64,000 nucleotides of DNA. Source: CAITWD01 sp963842065. Its GTDB lineage: Bacteria; Actinomycetota; Thermoleophilia; Miltoncostaeales; Miltoncostaeaceae. Every line of letters starts with the position of its first letter. Position 1 is the first letter of the stretch. The notes beneath the pieces are model-generated. The model did no database searches and was not told the DNA's origin. It saw only the letters and a list, made by a program, of their open reading frames with translations. A program made the translations under genes and the position numbers. Shown here one piece after another: positions 23,289 through 32,340 of the stretch. The stretch covers positions 124,001-188,000 of the forward strand of contig CAWJEW010000006.1 in NCBI GenBank assembly GCA_963842065.1, given 5' to 3'.

Positions 23289-24553
23289 CTCGCCACGTCC
23301 GCCATGCTCCGACGCAGCAGGTGCAATGCATAGACGCAGGAGCGTTCGCGCACGAGCCCGCGATCGCCCCGAAAGCGGTGCTGCTCGATGCGCACCCCGC
23401 CGGGGCCGGCACATCCCAAGACGACGGTTCCGACCGGCTTGTCCGGGGTTCCGCCGTCGGGCCCCGCAATCCCGGTGACCGACAGCGCCCAGTCGGCGCC
23501 AAGGCGCGCGCGGGCACCCTCGGCCATGGCCCGTGCCGAGGGATCCGACACCGCTCCGTCGGTCGCCAGCACTGCCTCCGGCACGCCCAGGATCGCGTGC
23601 TTGACCGCGTTGTCGTAGGCGATCACGCCGCCCAGGAACCAGCGCGACGCACCGGCGAGCGCCGTGAGCCGGGCGCCGAGCAGGCCGCCGGTGCAGGACT
23701 CTGCGACGACCAGTCGCTCACCGCGACCGAGCAGCAGGCCCGCGACGACGGCCTCGATGTGCTCGCCGGTGCGGGTAAACACGGCGCCCGGGAAGGCGGC
23801 ATCGATCGCCGACGCGAGCGCGTCGGCGCCACCGTCGGTGATGTCGGCAAGCGTCAGCTCGACCTCGCCGGCTTGCGCGCAAATGCCAAGGCGTGCCCCG
23901 GCCTGGACGTCGGCCGGAATGCGATCGAGCGCGGCGACCAGCTGGCTCTCGACGACGCCGTAGAGTCGCAGGACCAGCCGGGGCGGCCCTCCGGCACGCG
24001 CGATCACCTCCGCGAGGGCCGGATGCTGCACGGCGGCCGACCACATGCGCTTAGTCTCGAACGGGGGCCCGGGCAGCACCACGACCCGCTGCGCGCCTGC
24101 GCGCACGATGCACCCCGGGGCGGTCCCGATCGGGGCGAGCATCTCGGCCCCGCGCGGGAGCATCGCCTGCTTGCGCTCGGTCGCCTCCCGGATCTGGGCG
24201 GGCACGCTGGTCAGGTAGGCCGCCGACGCGGTCGCCTGCCGGACCAGCGCGAGCGCGGCCGCGTTCAGGGTGAGCGGCGCGTTCGTTGCCTGGGCGACGG
24301 CGGCCATGGTCAGATCGTCGTGCGTGACCCCGAGTCCGCCCGTGGTGATCACCAGGTCGTGGCCCGCCGCGAGCTGGGCCGCGACGGCGTCGCTGATCGC
24401 GGACGCATCATCGCCGACGACCGTCAGCCGGGCGACGTCGATTCCGTTGGCATCGCACCAGGAGGCCAGGTGGCCCCCGTTTCGGTCGGCGATCCGGCCT
24501 CGCAGGACCTCGTCACCGGTGACGACGATCGCGGCTCGCGGGGCGCGGGCCAT
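23285..24553 (-). CDS. cinA: CinA-like protein (molybdopterin-binding domain plus nicotinamide-nucleotide amidase)
   Basis: The 422-residue product has an N-terminal MoCF-biosynthesis-like domain (about 1-170; VVTGDEVLRGRIADRN, TTGGLGVTHDDLT, VVVLPGPPFE), a middle KOW-like region, and a C-terminal PncC/CinA amidase domain (about 260-420; VVAESCTGGLLGARLT with the catalytic Ser, and SVTGIAGPDGGTPDKPVGTV). The C-terminal domain deamidates nicotinamide mononucleotide. It lies between rodZ-like and thpR in the usual actinobacterial recA cluster, 4 bases after the former and overlapping the latter. Confidence 0.92.
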   Translation of the reverse strand: MARAPRAAIVVTGDEVLRGRIADRNGGHLASWCDANGIDVARLTVVGDDASAISDAVAAQLAAGHDLVITTGGLGVTHDDLTMAAVAQATNAPLTLNAAALALVRQATASAAYLTSVPAQIREATERKQAMLPRGAEMLAPIGTAPGCIVRAGAQRVVVLPGPPFETKRMWSAAVQHPALAEVIARAGGPPRLVLRLYGVVESQLVAALDRIPADVQAGARLGICAQAGEVELTLADITDGGADALASAIDAAFPGAVFTRTGEHIEAVVAGLLLGRGERLVVAESCTGGLLGARLTALAGASRWFLGGVIAYDNAVKHAILGVPEAVLATDGAVSDPSARAMAEGARARLGADWALSVTGIAGPDGGTPDKPVGTVVLGCAGPGGVRIEQHRFRGDRGLVRERSCVYALHLLRRSMADVAR

Positions 24554-24557
24554 GCCG

Positions 24558-25331
24558 TCAGGTCTTGGGTGCGGCCTGGACCCCGGACTTGGTGACCAGG
24601 AAGGTCGTCTGGTTCGACGGCAGGATCGAGACCTTGCCGTCAACGTTGACCTGCAGCCCGGTCGGGTTCGAGGCCAGCAGCCAGATCGACGTCATCGTGT
24701 TGTAGGTCTGGCCGCCGCCCGGGGCGACGAGCCCGGTAAACAGCTGCGTCCCGGTGGCGCTCTCCTCGCGCACGTCCACGTACGACCCGTAGGAGCCGAC
24801 GCCGATGAGCTCCACCTTGATGGGCTGCGACTGCTCGGGCGTGGCGAGCGTCGGGTTCTGGGTCGTCGGCGTCACCGGCCCGGACGGCAGGCCGTTGCCA
24901 AGCGGCTGTGAGGTCGACGGGCCACCGCCGGCGCCCAACCAGACCAGCAGCGCAATCCCCATCACGCCACCGATCGCCAGCCACAGCAGCTGCGCCTCGG
25001 TGCGGCGCTTGCGGCGGCCGCGCGGGCGAACACCCGCGCGGGGACGGCTGCGCTGCGTCCCGGCCCGCACGCGGTGATCGCCGACGCGCTCTTCTGGACC
25101 CGCAAACCGCGACTCGTACTCATCGACCAGCAGCCCGCCGTCCAGGCCCAGGAACGAGCCGTAGGTCCGCAGGAACCCGCGCACGTAGGTTGGCGATGGG
25201 AGCACGTCGAACTGCTCCTCCTCCATCGCCCGGAGGTACTTCGCCCGAATCTTCGTCCCGGCCTCGCAGGTCGGGATATCGAGATTGCGACGCGAACGCG
25301 CCTCGAGCAGCGTGTTTCCGATTTCGAACAT
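24558..25331 (-). CDS. RodZ-like helix-turn-helix membrane protein
   Basis: The 257-residue product has a Cro/C1-type helix-turn-helix at about 3-70 (FEIGNTLLEARSRRNLD, IRAKYLRAMEE, YVRGFLRTYGSFLGLD), a basic juxtamembrane stretch (RPRGRRKRR), one transmembrane helix at about 115-135, and an extracytoplasmic beta-rich DUF4115-like domain at about 165-257. This is the RodZ architecture, linked to MreB and cell shape in rods. No mre genes are in the window, so the shape role is inferred. The ATG at 25331 matches the family N-terminus. Confidence 0.82.
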   Translation of the reverse strand: MFEIGNTLLEARSRRNLDIPTCEAGTKIRAKYLRAMEEEQFDVLPSPTYVRGFLRTYGSFLGLDGGLLVDEYESRFAGPEERVGDHRVRAGTQRSRPRAGVRPRGRRKRRTEAQLLWLAIGGVMGIALLVWLGAGGGPSTSQPLGNGLPSGPVTPTTQNPTLATPEQSQPIKVELIGVGSYGSYVDVREESATGTQLFTGLVAPGGGQTYNTMTSIWLLASNPTGLQVNVDGKVSILPSNQTTFLVTKSGVQAAPKT

Positions 25332-25453
25332 GGGCGAGCCCCCGCTGGTAGTGCCATCGGGACGCCGCATGCTAACGGATTTCGACAGGCCGGCGTCAAG
25401 GCGCGAGCCCGGGGCAGCCAGCGGCGGCCGGTTCCCTGCCCGGGCGCCGGGTC

Positions 25454-27970
25454 TCAGTCGTCGAGCACGAGCCGTTCCTCGTGGTCGTCGATGTCGTCGG
25501 TCTCAGCCTCGGGCGCGGTGCCCCCGGAGCGGGTGAGGACGCGCGGAAGATCGGCTTCGCCGATCAGTACGGTCCGCGGCTTGGATCCCTCGTGGCCTGA
25601 CACGACGCCGAGGCGTTCCATCTGATCGACCAGCCGCCCGGCGCGCGCGTAGCCGACGCCCAGGCGCCGCTGCAGCAGCGACACGGACGCCGTCCCCTGC
25701 TGGACGACCATCTCGATGGCGCGCGTGAGCATCTCGTCACCTTCGGGATTCGGCTCATTCTGGGCGACCTCCGGCGGCCGCTCCATGAGCTCGTTTCGCA
25801 GTTGCGGCTTGCCCTGGGCGCGCCAGTGGTTGGTGATCGCGAGGATCTCGTCCTCTGAGACGTACGCGCCCTGCACGCGCTGCAGGCGGGAGCTGCCGAC
25901 CGGCCGGAACAGCATGTCGCCCGAGCCCAGCAGGCTCTCGGCCCCGCCGGCGTCGAGGATGACCCGGGAGTCGACCTGCGACGAGACGGCGAACGCGATG
26001 CGCGAGGGCACGTTGGCTTTGATCATGCCGGTAATGACGTCCGCGGACGGTCGTTGGGTGGCCAAGAGCAGGTGGATGCCGACCGCGCGGCTCTTCTGCG
26101 CGAGCCGGATGATCGCGTCCTCGACCTCGGCCGGGGCCACCATCATGAGATCCGCAAGCTCGTCGATGACCACCAGCATGTATGGCATCGGCGGCTCGCC
26201 GGCCAGCGCGCGCGCCGCGTTCCAGTCGCGCAGGTTGCGGGCGCGGGCGAGGCCCATCAGCTCGTAGCGGTTCTCCATCTCGCGCACGACGTTGGACAGC
26301 ACCGCCGACGCGTCGCGCATGTTGGTGACCACGGGCGTGAGCAGCTGGGGGATCGACTCGTAGTGGTTGAGCTCGACCTTCTTGGGGTCGATGAGGATCA
26401 TCCGCAGCTCGTTTGGGCTCGCGCGCAGCAAGAGCGATGCCAGCAGCGCGTTCAGGCAGACGCTCTTGCCGGTCCCGGTCGAGCCTGCGATCAGCAGGTG
26501 CGGCATCTTCGACAGGTCGATGTAGACGGCTTTGCCCGAGATATCGAGGCCGAGCCAGGCCATCAACGGTCCCGCGTCCGGCGGGAACTCGCGATAGATG
26601 TCGCCCAGCGTGATCAGTGCGGGCTCGGGATTCGGGACCTCGACCCCGACGGCCTGCTTGCCCGGGATCGGGGCGAGGATGCGCAGTTCCTCCCGCGCGG
26701 CGAGCGCGTAGGCGAGGTCGTCGCGCAGCGCGCTGATCCGGCCGACCTTGGTGCCCGGCGCCAGCTGAAGCTCGTAGCGGGTCACGCGCGGCCCGCTGAC
26801 TGCCGCCGTGACGGTCGCGGTGACGCCGAAATGCGAGAGCGTCTCCTGGAGCTTGCGCGACGTCTCCTGGATGAGCCCGTGCGGGATCTTCCCCGGGCCT
26901 CCGGTTCGCGTGAGCAGGCGACGGCTGGGGACGCGGTAGTTCGGGCGCGGATTGCGAGCGGCGGCGGCCTGGTTGGCGGCCTGCACCGTTGGCGCCGCCG
27001 CACCGGGCTGCGGGAGGCGGTCGTCGTCGTCGATCGCATGACCGACCTCGACCGAGGCCGGCGTACGGACCGGCGCGGACGGCCGGAACGCCCTGCCGGC
27101 GTGCGGGGCGGGTGCAGCCTGTTGTTGGTCTTGATCGTCCTCGTGCATCACAAGGGCCGGCGAGGGCGGCAGATCGCCTGGCAGATCGAAGACGTCCGGG
27201 TAGTAGTCGGCGCCGTCGATGAGTGGGTGCTCAGCGAGGGCGACGGCCGACGCGTCCTCGCGCTCGAGCGACGGGCCCGGGTCGAGGTAGGAGTACTCGA
27301 CGGCGTTGCGCACATGCCGCGAGATGTGCTGGCTGCCCCGGTACGCGCTCGCCGTCGCGGTTGCCATGCCCTTGCCGACTTGGCGGCTGGCGGTCGCGGC
27401 GCCGCTGCCGGACCGACGCAACGTTCGCCCGAGCGAGGCTCCGGTGATCAGCACCAGGCCGGCGACGACGCCCAGCACGACGAGGATCGCGGTTCCCGCC
27501 GAGCCGACGCTGTGGGCGGTGCCGAACCAGACCGTCTCGCCCGCCAGGCCGCCCCGCATCTGCATGATGCGCGGATGAAACCACCCACTATGCGTCGCCC
27601 CGTTGAGCCCGAACAGTCCGGCCGCGAGCGCGGTGCACAGGCTGACCGCGAGCACGACCGACCCGATCCGCAGCGCCGAGAGCTTGAGGACGTCCTCGCT
27701 GCAGATCAGCATTCCGCCGAGCACCGCCAACAGCGGCGGGAGGATCAGCACCAGCCGGCCGACGAACAGGCGCAGGAACTCCTCGAGCCAGCCGCCGAGG
27801 GGCCCGACGCCGAACCCGAAGTAGATCTGGGCGGCCAGGAGCGCGCCGAGCGCCACGAGCGCCAGGCCGATGAGCTCGTGGCGCTGGTGGGACGGCGCGG
27901 CGGGCGAAGCGCTCCGGTTGGCGGAACGTGAACTTGCGGGACGCGCGCGCGTCGTCTTGGCCGGGGGCAC
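25454..27970 (-). CDS. ftsK: FtsK/SpoIIIE-type DNA translocase
   Basis: FtsK pumps chromosomal DNA through the closing septum and helps dimer resolution. The 838-residue product has four hydrophobic helices at about 30-175, a Pro/Ala/Gln-rich linker, and a RecA-like motor with Walker A AGSTGTGKS near 493 and Walker B YMLVVIDELADLMM. The C-terminal gamma winged helix starts near 765 (LLQRRLGVGYARAGRLVDQME). GTG at 27970, preceded by GGAGGG, is preferred to the upstream ATG at 28027, which would cover the palindrome at 28018. Confidence 0.93.
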   Translation of the reverse strand: MPPAKTTRARPASSRSANRSASPAAPSHQRHELIGLALVALGALLAAQIYFGFGVGPLGGWLEEFLRLFVGRLVLILPPLLAVLGGMLICSEDVLKLSALRIGSVVLAVSLCTALAAGLFGLNGATHSGWFHPRIMQMRGGLAGETVWFGTAHSVGSAGTAILVVLGVVAGLVLITGASLGRTLRRSGSGAATASRQVGKGMATATASAYRGSQHISRHVRNAVEYSYLDPGPSLEREDASAVALAEHPLIDGADYYPDVFDLPGDLPPSPALVMHEDDQDQQQAAPAPHAGRAFRPSAPVRTPASVEVGHAIDDDDRLPQPGAAAPTVQAANQAAAARNPRPNYRVPSRRLLTRTGGPGKIPHGLIQETSRKLQETLSHFGVTATVTAAVSGPRVTRYELQLAPGTKVGRISALRDDLAYALAAREELRILAPIPGKQAVGVEVPNPEPALITLGDIYREFPPDAGPLMAWLGLDISGKAVYIDLSKMPHLLIAGSTGTGKSVCLNALLASLLLRASPNELRMILIDPKKVELNHYESIPQLLTPVVTNMRDASAVLSNVVREMENRYELMGLARARNLRDWNAARALAGEPPMPYMLVVIDELADLMMVAPAEVEDAIIRLAQKSRAVGIHLLLATQRPSADVITGMIKANVPSRIAFAVSSQVDSRVILDAGGAESLLGSGDMLFRPVGSSRLQRVQGAYVSEDEILAITNHWRAQGKPQLRNELMERPPEVAQNEPNPEGDEMLTRAIEMVVQQGTASVSLLQRRLGVGYARAGRLVDQMERLGVVSGHEGSKPRTVLIGEADLPRVLTRSGGTAPEAETDDIDDHEERLVLDD

Positions 27971-28017
27971 AGACCCTCCTCCGTGGTTCGGTTGGTGCTG
28001 CAGTCCTGATGGATTAC

Positions 28018-28032
28018 CCAAGTTCAACTTGG
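28018..28032. promoter_or_regulatory. 15-bp palindrome between ftsK and sodA
   Basis: CCAAGTTCAACTTGG is a perfect palindrome around a central C, 48 bases before the ftsK GTG and about 185 before sodA. It is AT-richer than its surroundings and has the size of a dimeric repressor operator; the binding protein is unknown. Confidence 0.4.
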
Positions 28033-28158
28033 CGGGCGACGGATGATTTCCTGCCGTCGTGGACGTCGTCGCCGTCCCCGTCGGTGGTGCTCGGGTTGCC
28101 CCGCGGGGCTACCGGGAATGCCGGATTTGCAGGTTCCCTACGCCTCGACCGGTGCGGC

Positions 28159-28180
28159 GCGCTAGCGTTGGCGCTAGCGC
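28159..28180 (+). promoter_or_regulatory. Tandem GCGCTAGCG repeat upstream of sodA
   Basis: GCGCTAGCG occurs at 28159 and again at 28171, a 12-bp period, about 36-57 bases before the sodA ATG. The second copy extends to the palindrome GCGCTAGCGC. The position suits a promoter-overlapping operator. Confidence 0.35.
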
Positions 28181-28215
28181 ACGGGTTCATACACACCATC
28201 AAGGAGACTCCAGGC

Positions 28216-28821
28216 ATGCCGTTTGAGCTTCCCCCGCTGCCGTACAGCTTTGACGCTCTCGAGCCGCACATCGATGCACGCACGATGGAAATTCATCACG
28301 GCAAGCATCATCAGGCGTACGTGACCAACGCGAACGCCGCCCTCCAGGGCACCGCGCTCGCCGACGCGCCCGTCGAGGAGGTGCTTCGCAAGCTGGACAC
28401 CCTGCCGGCCGACAAACAGGCTCCGGTCCGCAACAACGCCGGCGGCCATTACAACCACACGCTCTTCTGGGAGATCATGGGCCCGAACGGGGGCGGCGAT
28501 CCCAGCGGCGAGCTGCTGAGCGCCGTCGAGCGCGACTTCGGAAGCGTCGAGGAGTTGAAAAAGCAGATCAACGCTGCTGGTGTCGGACGCTTCGGGTCGG
28601 GTTGGAGCTGGCTGATCGTCGACGGTGACACGCTCGCCGTGGTCTCGACCCCGAACCAGGACTCCCCCATCTCCGACGGCAAGACGCCGATCCTCGGGAT
28701 CGACGTGTGGGAGCACGCGTACTACCTGAACTACCAGAACCGCCGTCCGGACTACCTGGCGGCCTGGTGGAACGTCGTCAACTGGGACGCCGTCGCCGCC
28801 AAGTACGCGGCAGCCAAGTAA
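28216..28821 (+). CDS. sodA: Superoxide dismutase, Mn/Fe family
   Basis: The enzyme dismutates superoxide to oxygen and hydrogen peroxide. The 201-residue product shows the metal ligands in MEIHHGKHHQAYV (about 24-36; His 27), NHTLFWE (His near 79) and IDVWEHAYYLNYQNRR (Asp and His near 163 and 167). The standard NGGGDPSGEL and GSGWSWL segments are present. No signal peptide is visible, so it is cytoplasmic. AAGGAG precedes the ATG by nine bases. Mn versus Fe use cannot be settled here. Confidence 0.95.
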   Translation: MPFELPPLPYSFDALEPHIDARTMEIHHGKHHQAYVTNANAALQGTALADAPVEEVLRKLDTLPADKQAPVRNNAGGHYNHTLFWEIMGPNGGGDPSGELLSAVERDFGSVEELKKQINAAGVGRFGSGWSWLIVDGDTLAVVSTPNQDSPISDGKTPILGIDVWEHAYYLNYQNRRPDYLAAWWNVVNWDAVAAKYAAAK

Positions 28822-28842
28822 GCCGAGCTCCGACACCCATGC

Positions 28843-28889
28843 CGCGGCCGCGGTACCCGGCAGCCGGCAGGCCCGGTACCGCGGCCGCG
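28843..28889. terminator. Bidirectional terminator between sodA and rnj
   Basis: A 15-bp perfect inverted repeat (CGCGGCCGCGGTACC and complement, 28843-28857 and 28875-28889) with a 17-nt loop lies between convergent stop codons. A second small hairpin follows near 28898-28918. Confidence 0.75.
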
Positions 28890-28927
28890 TCGGGTCGCGG
28901 CGGCGCCCCGGCGCCGCAGCCCGCGGG

Positions 28928-30589
28928 CTAGGCCTCGACGATGACCGGCAGCACCATCGGCCGGTGGCCGGTCTGCCTGCGCACCACCGATGCGACCACG
29001 TCGTGGAGCTGGTGCTGGAGCACCGACGTCTCGGTCACGCGATTCGACGACGACGCGCTGATGCTGCGCTCGATCTCCAGGCGGGCCTGCTCGACGAGCT
29101 CATCGTCGGCGAACGAGAGCCCGCGCGTGATGATCTCGGGGTCGCCGATCAGCCGTCCGGTGTCGGACTCGATGCTCGCGACGATCACGATGACGCCGTC
29201 GTCGGCCAGGTGGCGTCGGTCCCGCAGCACCTCGTCGCCGAAATCACCGACGCCGGTACCGTCGACGTAGGTCACCCCCGCGGCGACGTGGTCGACGACC
29301 GTCGCGTCCTCCGTCGTGAGCTGCAGGACATCGCCGTTGTCGAGCAGGAAGATGTTTTCGGCCGGCGTGCCGAGGGCGCGCGCGAGATCCGCGTGGGCGC
29401 GCTGATGGCGACGCTCACCGTGGATCGGGGCGAAGTATTTCGGACGGAGCAGCTGGAGCATCCACAACAGGTCGCCCGAGGTTCCGTGGCCGGAGACATG
29501 GATGCGTGGATCGGACTTGCTGGTGATCACGTCCGCGCCGATGCGCACGAGCCGGTTGATCGTGTCGTTGACGGCCAGCTCGTTACCCGGGACGGTGCGG
29601 GAGCTGTAGATGATCGTGTCCGAGGGCTGGATCGTGACCTGGTGGTGCTCACCGCGGGCCATCCTCGACAGGGCCGCGAGCGGCTCCCCCTGCGAGCCGG
29701 TGCAGATGATGACCTGCTCGTCGGGTCGATACTCCTCGAGGTCGCTCAGGCGCACCAGCGTCGCCGGCGGCGTCCGCAAGCACTGCAGGTTCGTGGCGAT
29801 GCCGATGTTGCGCGACATCGAGCGCCCGACCAGGGCGACCACGCGGCCATCCTCGTAGGCGGCCTCCATGACCTGCTGGATCCGGTGGATGTGCGAGCTG
29901 AACGTCGTGACGATGACCCTGCCGGCACATGTCGCCATGACCCGTCGCATCTGCTGGCCGACCGACTGCTCGGTCTGGGGCTCCGGAGGCTCTTCGGCGT
30001 TGGTGGAGTCCGCCAACAGCAGCGCCACCCCGTCGGCGCCGAGCCGCGCAAGTGCCGCGATGTCGGAGGCCGGTGCGCCCGCAACCGGCGTGTGGTCGAA
30101 CTTGAAATCGCCGGTGTGGACGATCGTGCCGGCCGAGGTGTGCAACGCGACCGCCAGGCAGTCCGGGATGCTGTGCGTCAGCGGGATGAACTCCGTGCGG
30201 AACGGCCCCAGCTGCGGGCCGGGACCGGCCTCGACCTCGATCAGTTCGGCGTGGTCGAGCACGCGATGCTCGTCGAGCTTGGCCCGGACCAGTCCGAGCG
30301 CGAAGCGTGGGCCGAGCACGCGCGTGGTGCCAAGCGCCCGCAACAGGTACGGCAATGCGCCGATGTGATCTTCGTGCCCGTGGGTCAGGATCACGGCCTC
30401 GAGCTGATCGGCGCGCTCTTCCACATAGCTGAAGTCCGGGAGCACCAAGTCGACCCCGAGCTGGTCAGGCTTGGGGAAGGTCACGCCGCAGTCGATCACC
30501 AGGAGGCGTCCCTCGTGCTCGATCACGTACATGTTGCGGCCGATTTCACCGGTCCCGCCGAGGGCGATGACGCGGACGGGGTTAGTCAC
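28928..30589 (-). CDS. rnj: Ribonuclease J
   Basis: RNase J is a 5'-3' exo/endoribonuclease of the metallo-beta-lactamase/beta-CASP group, central to mRNA decay and rRNA maturation. The 553-residue product has LGGTGEIGRNMYV (about 9-21), the metal motif THGHEDHIGALPY (about 69-81), HTGDFKFD, the beta-CASP domain with FSSHIHRI, HVSGHGTSGDL (about 364-374), and a C-terminal domain. It overlaps dapA by eight bases; GTG at 30589 is preferred to TTG at 30595. The dapA-rnj pairing is common in actinobacteria. Confidence 0.93.
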   Translation of the reverse strand: MTNPVRVIALGGTGEIGRNMYVIEHEGRLLVIDCGVTFPKPDQLGVDLVLPDFSYVEERADQLEAVILTHGHEDHIGALPYLLRALGTTRVLGPRFALGLVRAKLDEHRVLDHAELIEVEAGPGPQLGPFRTEFIPLTHSIPDCLAVALHTSAGTIVHTGDFKFDHTPVAGAPASDIAALARLGADGVALLLADSTNAEEPPEPQTEQSVGQQMRRVMATCAGRVIVTTFSSHIHRIQQVMEAAYEDGRVVALVGRSMSRNIGIATNLQCLRTPPATLVRLSDLEEYRPDEQVIICTGSQGEPLAALSRMARGEHHQVTIQPSDTIIYSSRTVPGNELAVNDTINRLVRIGADVITSKSDPRIHVSGHGTSGDLLWMLQLLRPKYFAPIHGERRHQRAHADLARALGTPAENIFLLDNGDVLQLTTEDATVVDHVAAGVTYVDGTGVGDFGDEVLRDRRHLADDGVIVIVASIESDTGRLIGDPEIITRGLSFADDELVEQARLEIERSISASSSNRVTETSVLQHQLHDVVASVVRRQTGHRPMVLPVIVEA

Positions 30590-31460
30590 GGGCAAGGATG
30601 CCGTGTTGCTCCAGAACGCTTTGCAGGATGTGCCGCTGGACCGGGCTCGCCTGAACCATCGGCAGGCGCATGCGGTCTGTCGGGATGAGCCCGAGCATCT
30701 CGAGGGCGGCCTTGACGAGGATCGGGTTCGCGGTCACGAAGAGGGCAGCATACAGGTCCTGCAGGCCATCATCGATCGCACGGGCCCGCGCGAGGTCACC
30801 GGAGGTCCCGGCGGCGTAGATCTCCCCCATCTCGCGTCCGACCAGATGGGATGCGACCGAGATCACCCCGGCGCCACCCAGCTCGGTGACGGCAAGCAGC
30901 AGGTCGTCGTTGCCCGCGTACACGACGAGCTCGCCGGCCGCGCAGACCTGCCGGAGCTCGTCGAGGTCGTCGTGGGCCTGCTTGACCCCCACGATGTTGG
31001 GGATGCCGGCGAGCTCGGAGAGGACCGTCGGGTCGAGATTGAGCACGGATCGCCCGGGGATGTTATAGACGATGACCGGCAGCCCGATCGCAGCGATGGC
31101 CGCGAAGTGGGCCACGATGCCCTCCCGCGGCGGCTTGTTGTAGTACGGGGTGACGGCGAGCACCGCGTCGCAGCCGAGTTCGGCGGCCCGCTCGGTCAGA
31201 TGCACCGAGTGCGCGGTGTCGTTGCTGCCCGTGTTGGCGATCACGGGTGCGTGCGCGCCGATCTCGCGCTTTGCGAGCGCGAACAGCTGCAGCTTCTCGT
31301 CGTCGTTGAGCGTGGAGGCCTCACCGGTGGTGCCCGCCATGACCAGGCCGTCTGAGCCGTGGCCAAGCAGGTGGTGCATCAACGTGACCGCCGCATCCTC
31401 GTCGACGCGCAGATCGGCGTCGAACGGCGTCACCATCGCGGTGAGAATCGGGCCGAACAC
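30582..31460 (-). CDS. dapA: 4-hydroxy-tetrahydrodipicolinate synthase
   Basis: DapA condenses pyruvate and aspartate semialdehyde, the first committed DAP/lysine step. The 292-residue TIM barrel shows GTTGEASTL (about 43-51, pyruvate binding), the YYNKP segment with Tyr near 105, YNIPGRS (about 132-138, Tyr of the proton relay), and the Schiff-base Lys in VGVKQAHDD (about 157-165). Its GTG is preceded by TAGGAT six bases upstream, so the transcript is probably leaderless. It shares a 61-bp divergent promoter region with the SPOUT methyltransferase gene. Confidence 0.94.
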   Translation of the reverse strand: MFGPILTAMVTPFDADLRVDEDAAVTLMHHLLGHGSDGLVMAGTTGEASTLNDDEKLQLFALAKREIGAHAPVIANTGSNDTAHSVHLTERAAELGCDAVLAVTPYYNKPPREGIVAHFAAIAAIGLPVIVYNIPGRSVLNLDPTVLSELAGIPNIVGVKQAHDDLDELRQVCAAGELVVYAGNDDLLLAVTELGGAGVISVASHLVGREMGEIYAAGTSGDLARARAIDDGLQDLYAALFVTANPILVKAALEMLGLIPTDRMRLPMVQASPVQRHILQSVLEQHGILARD

Positions 31461-31466
31461 GGGCTC

Positions 31467-31472
31467 ATCCTA
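31467..31472 (-). promoter_or_regulatory. -10 box of leaderless dapA transcript
   Basis: Minus-strand TAGGAT lies six bases before the dapA GTG; no ribosome-binding site fits between. Confidence 0.55.
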
Positions 31473-31509
31473 CAGGCGCCCCCGGGGTTGCGGTCCGCGG
31501 TCAGTTGGG

Positions 31510-31515
31510 CAGGAT
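31510..31515 (+). promoter_or_regulatory. -10-like box before the SPOUT methyltransferase
   Basis: CAGGAT, one base from TAGGAT, lies six bases before the GTG at 31522, the same geometry as at dapA. Confidence 0.35.
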
Positions 31516-31521
31516 GACCGG

Positions 31522-32340
31522 GTGACTCACGCCTCGATGTCCACTCCCGACGATCCCCGCTTGGACCCGTTTCGGGGCCTGCGCGCCAGCGAGCGCCGCT
31601 TCCTGCGGCCTCCGCCGCACGGGACTCGCGAGATCCCGTGCTTCGTCGCCGAAGGGGGGCTGGTGGTCGGGCGCGCCCTGGCGAGCGGATCGGTGCCACA
31701 GGCCATCCTTGTCGACGCCACCGAGCGCCCCGGACTCGGATGGGCACACGATCCAGATTTGCCGATCCTCGTGGCGGACCGGGCCCTGATCCGCGAGGTC
31801 ACCGGCTTGGGCGTGATTCGCGGGGCGATCGGCATTTTTGCGCGTCCGCCCGAACGCTCGCCCGCGGCGCTGCTGGCCAGCGCCCGACGCGTGCTGGTCC
31901 TCGAAGGCGTCGCGAACCCCGCCAACCTCGGGGTGATCATCCGCAGCGCGGCAGCGCTCGGCGTCGATGCGACCCTGTGCGACGCGTCATGCGCTGACCC
32001 CATGTACCGGCGCGCGGTCCGCGGGTCGATGGGCGCCGTCCTGACCCATCCCTGGGCCCGGCTCGATGCGCTGCCCAAGGGCCTCGCCCCGCTGCGCCGG
32101 GCGGGGTTCGCGATCGTCGCGCTGGTGACCGACCCCGATGCGGCCCCGCTCGATGCCGTTGTGCGCGACGCCGGCCCGCGGGTCGCGCTGGTGCTCGGGA
32201 CCGAGGGGCATGGCATCTCCTCTGCCGGTCGCGCCGCCGCGGACCGTCCGGCCACGATCCCGATGCGCGCTGGCGTCGACTCGCTGAACGTCGGCGCCGC
32301 GGCGGCGGTGGCGTGCTATCTGCTGGGCACGGTCAGTTGA
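31522..32340 (+). CDS. TrmH-family (SPOUT) RNA 2'-O-methyltransferase
   Basis: The 272-residue product has an N-terminal substrate-binding region (about 15-105) and a C-terminal knotted SPOUT domain. The three motifs are VLEGVANPANLGVIIRSAAA (about 135-154, with the catalytic Asn/Arg), LVLGTEGHGIS (about 221-231) and PMRAGVDSLNVGAAAAV (about 246-262). It should methylate a ribose in rRNA or tRNA; the exact nucleotide cannot be told. GTG at 31522 is used; ATG at 31537 is the alternative. It converges on and overlaps the collagen-like gene by eight bases. Confidence 0.88.
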   Translation: MTHASMSTPDDPRLDPFRGLRASERRFLRPPPHGTREIPCFVAEGGLVVGRALASGSVPQAILVDATERPGLGWAHDPDLPILVADRALIREVTGLGVIRGAIGIFARPPERSPAALLASARRVLVLEGVANPANLGVIIRSAAALGVDATLCDASCADPMYRRAVRGSMGAVLTHPWARLDALPKGLAPLRRAGFAIVALVTDPDAAPLDAVVRDAGPRVALVLGTEGHGISSAGRAAADRPATIPMRAGVDSLNVGAAAAVACYLLGTVS

